64,000 bases of DNA from Flavobacterium sp. SLB02 (lineage in GTDB: Bacteria; Bacteroidota; Bacteroidia; Flavobacteriales; Flavobacteriaceae). Each line of letters begins with the position of its first letter. The stretch's first letter is position 1. The stretch covers positions 4,868,331-4,932,330 of the forward strand of contig NZ_CP045928.1 in the NCBI RefSeq assembly GCF_009664855.1. Direction: 5' to 3'. Both the position numbers and the translations under genes were made by a program. Positions 1 to 7,101 of the stretch are shown here, one piece after another. Under the pieces are notes generated by a model that was given only the letters and a program-made list of their open reading frames with translations, searched no databases and was not told where the DNA came from.

Positions 1-303
1 AAAGCCTACAGTTTAACCCAACAACTACGAGGTATTTACAACAATCATAACAATAAACATATTGCGATGACCAAACTGGCACATTGGTACAGGAATGTAG
101 AGGACTCAGGGTTTAAAAATTTTAATATTCTTTTAAATACTATAACGGTTAATTACCAATCAATCTTAAACTATTTTGATAATAGAAGTACTAATGCTTC
201 TGCTGAATCATTCAATGCTAAAGTAAAAGCGTTCAGAAGTCAATTTAGAGGTGTGCGTAAAGTAGATTTCTTCTTATTCAGATTATCTAATCTTTTTGCC
301 TAA
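1..303 (+). CDS. ISAon1-like transposase, C-terminal end (cut by window edge)
   Basis: The frame is open from base 1 to a stop at 301-303, so this is the last 100 residues of a longer protein. The segment with NASAESFNAKVKAFRSQFRG resembles the end of the DDE domain of ISAon1-type (ISL3-related) transposases common in Bacteroidota, where the Glu in AESFNAK is thought to be the last catalytic acid. An internal ATG at 67 is not a credible start, because the reading frame and homologous-looking residues continue upstream of it. Whether the element is intact cannot be judged, since its left part lies outside the window. The last codons and the stop are part of a 36-bp tandem duplication. Confidence 0.8.
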   Translation, partial: KAYSLTQQLRGIYNNHNNKHIAMTKLAHWYRNVEDSGFKNFNILLNTITVNYQSILNYFDNRSTNASAESFNAKVKAFRSQFRGVRKVDFFLFRLSNLFA

Positions 304-362
304 TCCCCAAACTTTGCGTTTGATCCTCTTTTTGCCTAATCCCCAAACTTTGCGTTTGATCC
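291..362. repeat. 36-bp perfect tandem duplication at the transposase stop
   Basis: Bases 291-326 and 327-362 are identical, each starting TCTTTTTGCCTAATCCCC. The first copy carries the end and stop codon of the transposase. This looks like a local slippage or replication duplication at the end of the insertion sequence. Only two copies exist and there is no spacer, so it is not a CRISPR. Confidence 0.9.
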
Positions 363-513
363 GGTTTACGTATTGATCCGTTAAATCAAAAGTGTCCTAA
401 ATCAAAAAAGCCATCCACAAAAGTGGAAAGCTTTTCATTGGTCTAACTACTAAACCAGCTACGAGTTACAAAGTCGTAGCAAAACAACACAACTAATCTT
501 AGATACCGTATTT

Positions 514-550
514 GGGCAAAAAAGCCTTTCCGTTAAGAAAGGCTTTTCCC
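514..550 (-). terminator. Rho-independent terminator after tRNA-Asp
   Basis: AAAGCCTTTC and GAAAGGCTTT form a 10-bp stem around a short loop. It is extended by GGGC on one side and a run of T followed by GCCC on the other. It lies just downstream of the minus-strand tRNA-Asp, as expected for its terminator. Confidence 0.7.
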
Positions 551-557
551 AATATTG

Positions 558-631
558 CGGTCTGGACGGGACTCGAACCCGCGACCCCATGCGTGACAGG
601 CATGTATTCTAACCAACTGAACTACCAAACC
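558..631 (-). tRNA. tRNA-Asp (GTC)
   Basis: Read on the minus strand, the sequence folds as a 74-nt cloverleaf. The acceptor arm GGTTTGG pairs with CCAGACC, with a G discriminator. The D-arm contains AGTTCAGTTGGTTAGAA, the anticodon arm is CCTGTCACG with anticodon GTC, and the T-arm carries GGTTCGAGTCC. CCA is not encoded. A promoter with both boxes sits just upstream (650-679) and a terminator hairpin downstream (514-550), so it seems to be a single-gene unit. Confidence 0.96.
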
Positions 632-649
632 TCTGCGTTATTGCGGTTG

Positions 650-679
650 CAAAGATAGTACAGAATTTCATTTCTGCAA
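650..679 (-). promoter_or_regulatory. Bacteroidota-type promoter of tRNA-Asp
   Basis: On the minus strand TTG (677-679) is separated by 19 bases from TATCTTTG (650-657). This matches the -33 TTG and -7 TAnnTTTG consensus of the Bacteroidota housekeeping sigma factor. The tRNA starts about 19 bases downstream. Confidence 0.75.
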
Positions 680-717
680 GCGTTTTGCTAAAAAAAATTA
701 AATATATTTTTAAATTA

Positions 718-1644
718 TCAGCCAAAGTTTTGTTTTTCAACTAAATATGTAGTCAATATTTTTTCAAAATTATCGCCAACATTCACCGGAACGTACTTAA
801 TTTGGTTCTTTGCACAAGTCAATGATAGTTTTTTAAAGTACTCCTCTGCCCTTTTTTCATACTCTGCTTTTACGTTATCAGCAAAAATCGATACTTCTTC
901 GCCCGATTCTAAGTCAATAAACTTTCGTGGTGTATTGTCAAAGTCAAATTTTAGCTCTGTTTCATTGTCTACCACATGAAACAAAACTACTTTGTGTTTG
1001 TTGTGTTTAAGATGTTGCAAAGCGTTAAACAGCTTCTCATCATCTTCAGACTGGAACATATCCGTAAATATAATAATCATAGAACGGCGATGCATTTTCT
1101 CGGCAATTTGATGCAGATACGTAATAGTGTCGGTTGTTTTTTTGACTTTTGGCTGTTCTAATAATTGCTCTAGTTTATTGAGCAGCATTCTATGATGGCG
1201 ATCACTTCCTTTTTCAGGAGCGTAATATTCGTAACTGTCTGAGAAAACGCTTAAACCCACAGCATCGCGTTGTTTCTTCAAGATATTCATTAAAACTGCC
1301 GATGCTAAAACCGCAAAACCAATCTTCTTTTCATAAAAAGGCTGACCTGATTTAAGTTCCGGATAATGCATCGATGACGAATTGTCGACAATAAGGTGGC
1401 ATCGTAAATTGGTTTCTTCCTCAAAACGTTTCGTATACAAGCGATCTGTTTTAGCGAATAATTTCCAGTCGATGTGTTTGGTACTTTCTCCGGCATTATA
1501 CACTTTATGTTCCGCAAATTCCGCCGAAAACCCATGAAACGGACTCTTGTGCATTCCGGATATAAAACCTTCTACAACCTGATTTGCCAGCATTTCGAGA
1601 TGCTGAAAACTGGATACTTTCTCTATTTCCGATTCGATTTTCAT
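718..1644 (-). CDS. DUF58 domain-containing protein (vWA-like)
   Basis: This 308-residue cytoplasmic protein is of the DUF58 family. Family hallmarks are the stretch HKVYNAGESTKHIDWKLFAK (about 46-65) and a von Willebrand A-like segment with the metal-binding pattern D-x-S-x-S at Asp87-Ser91. Family members usually accompany MoxR-type AAA ATPases and are thought to take part in chaperone-like assembly, but no moxR gene is next to this one. The start overlaps the stop of the upstream aminopeptidase gene (ATGA at 1641-1644), so the two are probably co-transcribed and translationally coupled. The physiological substrate is unknown. Confidence 0.88.
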   Translation of the reverse strand: MKIESEIEKVSSFQHLEMLANQVVEGFISGMHKSPFHGFSAEFAEHKVYNAGESTKHIDWKLFAKTDRLYTKRFEEETNLRCHLIVDNSSSMHYPELKSGQPFYEKKIGFAVLASAVLMNILKKQRDAVGLSVFSDSYEYYAPEKGSDRHHRMLLNKLEQLLEQPKVKKTTDTITYLHQIAEKMHRRSMIIIFTDMFQSEDDEKLFNALQHLKHNKHKVVLFHVVDNETELKFDFDNTPRKFIDLESGEEVSIFADNVKAEYEKRAEEYFKKLSLTCAKNQIKYVPVNVGDNFEKILTTYLVEKQNFG

Positions 1645-4217
1645 TCGGTTTCTTTTTTAATATTTTGTGCGCGGTATAAACCGTCTGTCGCCTGCAACAG
1701 CTTTCGTTTTAATATCGGACTAAAATTAGGGTTTTCTTTTAAGAATCGCTGCACTTCATCAAAAGCATATTTCGATGAATATTTCCCAATCGTATTATTC
1801 AGCCAGTCTTTCGGGAAGAAAATATCTCCCGTACGCTGAATTTCCTCCACCAAATCTAATGAAAACCTGATATATTTTTGAGCACTTTCCTTACGCAACG
1901 GATGATTGATATTTGCCAAACCTACAGCAACCCAGGATTCTTTCTCCCTATTTTCATCGTCTTTTAATGATTTTACAAAAGCATCACGAACCGACTCGTC
2001 TTTTGATAAAGATGGCAGCAAAAACTCAAATCGCTTTTGTTTGTCCGGATTTGTGATCGTTGTTCTGGCTTTATTCAGAATTTCATCGGCTTTAGCATGT
2101 TTAAATATAGCCAGATTCATGGCCATATTGGTATAATCGTCTTCGTTTAATTTCAAGCTTTGAATCACTTTTTCTTTATTCCATAACGAATATAATTTGG
2201 CTTTCGCCGAATTGGAATACGCAATCGAACTGAATAAATTAAATAAAGTCTTTTTGATGTTGCTTGATAAATTGGCTTGTAAACGTTTGTACAAAACATC
2301 TTCCAATTGTTTCTGCGCTTTGTTTTGTTGTTTTTGAGTTAGAAATTTCCAAAACACATTACTTGTCTGATTGGTAATTACCTTCAGAACCAATTCGTTT
2401 TCTTCCTGCTGGATTCCTTTTATAAAACAATCAAAAGCTTTGCTTGGAGCAACATTTCCCGTTAAGGTATTTTCATAAATATTGATATACGTTGACGCTC
2501 TTGCTACCTCATCTTTCAAAGTCAAAACAGATTCTAAATTATTACCATTAAGCGGAAAAACGCCGTAACCAAAACCATTATAATTGTAAATGATACTAAG
2601 CGGTTTTTCAAGTCCAATCGCTTCTTTCAGTGATAAATTCCTGTCTTTTATAGTAACACTAAGTACTTTTACCTTATCAGAATATACCAAACCAATATCA
2701 AAAATCTGAGGCCACACATTATCCGATTTGCCTTCTGCCTCTTGCCAAATTTCAAACGATGAAATTCGGTTTTGAGCATCGTATTTTATCTGATTATTAA
2801 AAATCGCTCTTCCATATTTATTCACCCAAACTTCACTCCACTTTTTCATGTCAAGTGGTGTTTCGGCATCCAGAATTTCGACCAGATTATTCCAGTCAGC
2901 ATTATCATTAGCGTATTTTTTAATGTATTTTTCGATTCCTTTCTGAAAAGCTGCCGCCCCCATCGAAGCTTCTAACTGGCGCATCATAATAGGTGCTTTG
3001 TTGTAAATAATGGCTCCATAAAGCGAACCTGCGTCTTTTAAATTCGCTAAATGTTGTTTTATAGGATGCGTGCCCAACGAACGATCTTCCGCGTAAGCAT
3101 TAGGATAATGCGCTGTTAGAAACTGTAAATTATGATTGACTTTCGGGAAAATCGGGTTCATGATTTTGTCTGCCATAAAATTGGCAAACACCTCTTTCAT
3201 CCAGACATCATCAAACCATTTCATAGTAACTAAATCCCCAAACCACATATGCGAGGTTTCATGTGCAATCAGTTTAGCGCGATCTAATTTCTCGCTGTCG
3301 GTTGAACTATTATCCAAAAACAAGGTCGATTCCCGGTACTGAATCACCCCAACATGTTCCATCCCGCCATATTGAAAAACGGGAATCGAAGCAAAATCCA
3401 GCTTTTGAAAAGGAAACTTATAATTGGTATATTTTTCTAAAAAGTCTACGGATTGTTGGTGTAATCTAAAAATAGTATCTACACTTACCCTGAATTTCTC
3501 TGCATTATTTTCGCGATACAACATCGTCATTTCTCTATTTCCCGGTTGCTGCGTTACCGTTTTGAATTTCCCTGCAACAAACGAAAATAAATAGGTGCTC
3601 ATTTTATCTGATTCACCAAAAGTATAACTTGTAAAATTTCCTTTTTCTACTTCCTCTTTTACATCGGCTCCAGCCAAAACGGTCCAGTCTTTAGGAACCG
3701 TTAAACTCAATTTATAAGTTGCTTTTATATCGGGCTGATCTAAACATGGGAATAAAGTGCTCGCGCGATCCGGAACTAATAAGGTATAAAGAAAATCATC
3801 ATTTCTGTTTAAAGACAAATTTCCTGCTATAAACGAAATCGCAACTGTGTTTTTTCCTAAAATCAAGTCTTTAGCAGCAATAACAATGTGCCCTTTCTCA
3901 TGAACAATGGCAATAGTTTTGTCATTAACCTGAATTGATTTTATGTTGGATGTTTTCTCTTTAAAATCTAAATACAAAGGCTGACTTAAATCAGATAAAG
4001 TCACATACAGCTTCAAATCTGATTTGATATCTTCCGCTTTTTGATTCGGAATTTCGAATTCCAAATCATATCGAATATCTGAAACCTGTTTTTTTCGAAA
4101 AATAGCCAATTGCTCTGAAACACCATTTTCTAAAAGAAGATTTTCATTTTGTTTCGATTGAGAAAAACCAATTGTAGTAAATGCAAGAACACAAAGAAAG
4201 CTGTAGAAAATTTTCAT
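1641..4217 (-). CDS. M1 family metallopeptidase (aminopeptidase)
   Basis: This zinc aminopeptidase of 858 residues has a signal peptide (residues 1-20, ending FTTIGFSQ), so it acts in the periplasm or outside the cell. The M1 exopeptidase signature appears as GGMEH (284-288, where GAMEN is classical). The zinc site is HETSH (319-323) with the third ligand Glu342, which is the HEXXH-x18-E spacing. A further in-frame ATG lies upstream at 4271. The start at 4217 is preferred because it puts the charged n-region and hydrophobic core at the very N-terminus. It should release N-terminal residues from peptides. The stop overlaps the DUF58 start. Confidence 0.9.
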   Translation of the reverse strand: MKIFYSFLCVLAFTTIGFSQSKQNENLLLENGVSEQLAIFRKKQVSDIRYDLEFEIPNQKAEDIKSDLKLYVTLSDLSQPLYLDFKEKTSNIKSIQVNDKTIAIVHEKGHIVIAAKDLILGKNTVAISFIAGNLSLNRNDDFLYTLLVPDRASTLFPCLDQPDIKATYKLSLTVPKDWTVLAGADVKEEVEKGNFTSYTFGESDKMSTYLFSFVAGKFKTVTQQPGNREMTMLYRENNAEKFRVSVDTIFRLHQQSVDFLEKYTNYKFPFQKLDFASIPVFQYGGMEHVGVIQYRESTLFLDNSSTDSEKLDRAKLIAHETSHMWFGDLVTMKWFDDVWMKEVFANFMADKIMNPIFPKVNHNLQFLTAHYPNAYAEDRSLGTHPIKQHLANLKDAGSLYGAIIYNKAPIMMRQLEASMGAAAFQKGIEKYIKKYANDNADWNNLVEILDAETPLDMKKWSEVWVNKYGRAIFNNQIKYDAQNRISSFEIWQEAEGKSDNVWPQIFDIGLVYSDKVKVLSVTIKDRNLSLKEAIGLEKPLSIIYNYNGFGYGVFPLNGNNLESVLTLKDEVARASTYINIYENTLTGNVAPSKAFDCFIKGIQQEENELVLKVITNQTSNVFWKFLTQKQQNKAQKQLEDVLYKRLQANLSSNIKKTLFNLFSSIAYSNSAKAKLYSLWNKEKVIQSLKLNEDDYTNMAMNLAIFKHAKADEILNKARTTITNPDKQKRFEFLLPSLSKDESVRDAFVKSLKDDENREKESWVAVGLANINHPLRKESAQKYIRFSLDLVEEIQRTGDIFFPKDWLNNTIGKYSSKYAFDEVQRFLKENPNFSPILKRKLLQATDGLYRAQNIKKETE

Positions 4218-4342
4218 TTTTAAAAGAATGTTAGATCTGTAAAAATAAAAAAAGTTTGCCAAGAATTTCACGAATTAACACGAATTAAAATTCTTTTTGC
4301 CACAGATTAAAATGATTTTTTTTAATCTGTGTAAATCATTTA

Positions 4343-4360
4343 TCCCGATAGCTATCGGGA
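4343..4360. repeat. 18-bp dispersed palindrome, copy 1
   Basis: A perfect palindrome TCCCGATAGCTATCGGGA between the aminopeptidase and NTF2-fold genes. Identical copies lie at 17517, 19792 and 48334. It is preceded by an imperfect inverted repeat made of CAGATTAAAA and TTTTAATCTG (about 4303-4330). Confidence 0.85.
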
Positions 4361-4392
4361 GTGGCAAGCTTTTTAAATGTGTTATTTCAAAA

Positions 4393-4866
4393 TTATCTTG
4401 GCTGAGCATTTACCTGAGTTACCTGCATAGTAGTAATTTTCCATATAGCATTCTGTTTTTCGAAAACTGCCGTAATAAATTTACTGTTTACAGTTCCTTT
4501 TTTAACCACTCCTCCTGGAACAACATAATCTTCTTTTGCCGTTAAAGTTTCTTTTATATGTGCATAAGCCGCATTTTCAGATAAAAATTTAACATCTATC
4601 CATTCCAATTTTATCGATGTTGGTTTTATACAACATTCGTTAATATGAGAAAACTGAGTCATTATTTCCTCTTTTCCTTTCCAGTACATTCCTAGAAAAT
4701 TAATTAAAACAGCATCTTCACTAAAAGCCTGAGAAAAGGATTTCATATCATTTTTATTCCAGTCTAATTCCTGTTGCTGAATAATTTTTTTAAGTACTTC
4801 ATCTTTGTTCTGAGCTAAAACAATTGTAGTGCTCAACATTACAATTAATAAATATATTGCTTTCAT
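4393..4866 (-). CDS. Secreted SnoaL/NTF2-fold protein (DUF4440-like)
   Basis: This 157-residue protein has a signal peptide (MKAIYLLIVMLSTTIVLAQ) followed by one NTF2-like domain. The pattern is typical of the SnoaL/DUF4440 group: an early helix with LDWNKNDMKSFSQAFSEDAV, then strands ending in WKITTMQVTQV. Such domains form cone-shaped pockets and may bind small ligands or be enzymes; no catalytic residues can be assigned here. An ATG two codons upstream (4872) is possible. A -7 box, TAAATTTG on the minus strand (4909-4916), fits a short leader. A second secreted protein of the same fold is encoded at 17643. Confidence 0.75.
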   Translation of the reverse strand: MKAIYLLIVMLSTTIVLAQNKDEVLKKIIQQQELDWNKNDMKSFSQAFSEDAVLINFLGMYWKGKEEIMTQFSHINECCIKPTSIKLEWIDVKFLSENAAYAHIKETLTAKEDYVVPGGVVKKGTVNSKFITAVFEKQNAIWKITTMQVTQVNAQPR

Positions 4867-4927
4867 ATTCAATTATTTAAAGTGACTAATTATCTAAAAA
4901 AAGGTTATCAAATTTACGTTAATTTCT

Positions 4928-4957
4928 AAAAAAAAGTCTGACTATTGCCAGACCTTT
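4928..4957 (-). terminator. Rho-independent terminator after the DUF4082 lipoprotein gene
   Basis: On the minus strand GTCTG and CAGAC pair around a short loop, flanked by AAAG upstream and a run of about eight T downstream. It lies 37 bases after the stop of the gene at 4994-5587. Confidence 0.7.
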
Positions 4958-4993
4958 TCCAAACATACTAATTCTAACTATCCAAAAATAAAA

Positions 4994-5587
4994 TTATTGA
5001 GTTTGCTGAAATTTAAAAGTTATATCTCCTGCATAATACGTATTGCGCGCATTGGTTGGAAAAATAGTTTCTGCAGCCGTACTTGAAATATATGCATATC
5101 CTGTAATTATGATATTTCCTGCCGTAATAGGATACGTCGCAGCAGATCCGTCAGTTTTTGTTCTGTTGATCCAATCGTCGCTGTTTACGGTAAAAAAGTA
5201 TTCTTTATCTTTTGTAAGCGCAATTGGAGTGATTGTTTTTTCTACGGTAACATTTGCGGTTGGTACATTTATCGTTTCAGATTTTATAACCGTTTTGGTC
5301 GCCGCATCCCATAAAGTGATTCTTAAAGCAGCATTTACATCTGGAATTTTTACCACCAAAGCATTTATTTTACCCGTTACTGTAGGTTTAAAACTGAAAC
5401 CGTATTCGTAAATTCCTGAGTTTTTTACATCGACTGCTTTCTGGCTAAATCCTGAACCGGCCATATAAGCATCAAGAGGATTTTCTTCGTTATACTTAAC
5501 GGTATCTTCTTTATCATCATCGCTGCTGCAGGAAATGGTTAATAATGCAACGGATAAAATCGTAAAAATGGTTTTTAAAGTTTTCAT
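4994..5587 (-). CDS. DUF4082-like lipoprotein
   Basis: This 197-residue protein has a lipoprotein signal peptide ending in the lipobox-like LLTISC (Cys20), followed by SSDDDKED, an acidic stretch typical of surface-directed flavobacterial lipoproteins. The rest resembles DUF4082, a beta-sandwich with a GFSF motif near the start, repeated short strands, and a closing YYAGDITFKF segment. The family occurs in extracellular carbohydrate-related and adhesin proteins, but here it stands alone and no catalytic function is indicated. Its N-terminal region is nearly the same as that of the next gene upstream (5647-6192), suggesting a paired or duplicated lipoprotein cassette. Confidence 0.75.
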   Translation of the reverse strand: MKTLKTIFTILSVALLTISCSSDDDKEDTVKYNEENPLDAYMAGSGFSQKAVDVKNSGIYEYGFSFKPTVTGKINALVVKIPDVNAALRITLWDAATKTVIKSETINVPTANVTVEKTITPIALTKDKEYFFTVNSDDWINRTKTDGSAATYPITAGNIIITGYAYISSTAAETIFPTNARNTYYAGDITFKFQQTQ

Positions 5588-5646
5588 AATAATATAGTTA
5601 TTTGGTTCTTCTTTCGTTCAATAAATTATTTTGTATTCTTTTTAAA

Positions 5647-6192
5647 TTATAGTTGAATATTAAAATGAGCGCACACTTCTTGGTAACTCATTTTAGCATA
5701 ATCCGGTTTTGCAGTTTTTGATGTTGCAGCCGCAACGCCACCCGGAATCAAAATATAACGCCAGCTAAGCGATGTTGGAAGATTTACCGTTCCTCCTGCG
5801 TCATGTCTGAATCTGAATAGTTTGATTTTCTTTGCTGTAGAAATAGCAGTAATTGTATTCACAAATCCGCCCGCTGTCGACGTGTAAGGCAATGTGTAAG
5901 TACCTGAACCAAAAGATACATAAACCAATACGGTTCCTTTTGCCAGAATATCTTCTGATAGTTGTGGTGCATTAATCGATGTAGACATTCCTGAAGTTCC
6001 ATCTATTGTCTCTGCAACTGCCGTTGGCGCTGTTAGCCACGCACTATAGATAACATTTGCTGTTCCGGTTGCACCTTTTTCCCCGGCTTGTCCGTCGGTT
6101 CCGTTTACTCCGTCGGTTCCGTCATCGCTGCTGCATGAAATGGTAGAAATGGCAACTAATAAAATAGTAAAAATGGTTTTTGAAAATTTCAT
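5647..6192 (-). CDS. Lipoprotein with short collagen-like segment
   Basis: This 181-residue protein has a signal peptide ending in ISTISC (lipid-modified Cys19 expected). After it comes SSDDGTDGVNGTDGQAGEKG, a run of G-x-x triplets resembling a short collagen-like stalk (about 23-43). The C-terminal part is rich in beta-strand-forming residues and matches no family I recognise. Collagen-like stalks in bacterial lipoproteins often extend a domain from the cell surface; that role here is inferred. It lies 59 bases upstream of the DUF4082 lipoprotein gene and is probably co-transcribed with it. Confidence 0.65.
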   Translation of the reverse strand: MKFSKTIFTILLVAISTISCSSDDGTDGVNGTDGQAGEKGATGTANVIYSAWLTAPTAVAETIDGTSGMSTSINAPQLSEDILAKGTVLVYVSFGSGTYTLPYTSTAGGFVNTITAISTAKKIKLFRFRHDAGGTVNLPTSLSWRYILIPGGVAAATSKTAKPDYAKMSYQEVCAHFNIQL

Positions 6193-6396
6193 AATAATTT
6201 TGGTTTTAAATTTGGCTAAATGATTCGTATTTAATTCAATAACATTATTTTTGCAATAATCAAATGACTGTAAAAGAGTGTTTCTTTTTATCTGATGATT
6301 GAATTACAAGACAAATTTGCAGGATTAAAATGGGCCGAAAAACCACTAATAGACGAACAACATTTTAAATAGACAGACGACATAAATTCAAGATAA

Positions 6397-7101
6397 ATGA
6401 CCAAAAAATACACTTGTATTATTATCGATGATGACGAAATAGACAGACTTACGGTATTATCATTTGCCAAAAAATTTCCTGTTCTGGATATTCTGGGTGT
6501 TTTTGAATCGGCTGAAGACGCGCTTCCGTTTATCGAAAAAGAAAAAGTCGACATCTTATTTCTGGATATCGATATGCCAGGCTTGAACGGAATTGAGTTT
6601 AGAAAAAAAGCATTAGAAATTCCAGTTTGTATTTTTATAACCGCACATCCTGAACATGCCGTAGAAAGTTTTGAGATTGAAACATTAGATTTTATCGTAA
6701 AACCATTGAAACTGGATCGATTTGCACAAACCGTAAGCCGTATCGAAGAATTTATGGAAATCAAACTCAAAGCATCTCTTTTTGAAGCCAGTATTGGCGG
6801 CGATACCATTTATATTAAAGAAGGTCACGAACAAACGAAAGTCAAACTGCATGAGATTTTATATCTCGAAGCACTAAAAGATTATACACTTGTTATAACC
6901 GATAAAAAAAGACATTGCGTTTTATCGAGTATTGGTAATTTGTTGAAAGAAGATCATTTTCAGTCTTTCATCAGGATTCATCGAAGTTTTGCGGTTCAGA
7001 AACAATTTATTCAAAAGATAAATTCAACCGAAATTATTCTGAACAACAACATAGCTATTCCTGTGGGAAGAAGTTATAAGGAAAACCTAAACCTCTTCTA
7101 A
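6397..7101 (+). CDS. LytTR family DNA-binding response regulator
   Basis: This 234-residue protein starts with a receiver domain (about 5-120): acidic cluster DDDEID at 11-16, phospho-acceptor Asp57 in FLDIDMPG, and Lys102 in VKPL. A LytTR DNA-binding domain follows (about 135-234), with the typical LHEILYLEALKDYTLV and HRSFAVQKQFI segments. Its stop codon overlaps the start of the histidine kinase gene by one base (7101), so the two form a tightly coupled two-component operon. The 204-bp gap to the divergent lipoprotein gene probably holds both promoters; a TATTTTTG at 6246-6253 is a candidate -7 box. Confidence 0.92.
   Translation: MTKKYTCIIIDDDEIDRLTVLSFAKKFPVLDILGVFESAEDALPFIEKEKVDILFLDIDMPGLNGIEFRKKALEIPVCIFITAHPEHAVESFEIETLDFIVKPLKLDRFAQTVSRIEEFMEIKLKASLFEASIGGDTIYIKEGHEQTKVKLHEILYLEALKDYTLVITDKKRHCVLSSIGNLLKEDHFQSFIRIHRSFAVQKQFIQKINSTEIILNNNIAIPVGRSYKENLNLF

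Noticed and set aside
291..362. Possible CRISPR start
   Set aside because: Only two adjacent identical units without spacers. No array of repeats with unique spacers and no cas gene occur anywhere in the window.
6295..6372. 25-codon frame (MIELQDKFAGLKWAEKPLID...) before the LytTR regulator
   Set aside because: It has an ATG and a natural-looking composition, but no promoter with proper spacing, no recognisable family and a 24-base gap to the regulator. Too weak to call a gene.
6288..6809. Minus-strand frame of 173 codons opposite the LytTR regulator
   Set aside because: It is a shadow of the receiver domain on the other strand. The product is Ser/Asn-rich with no domain, while the plus-strand frame has all receiver motifs.
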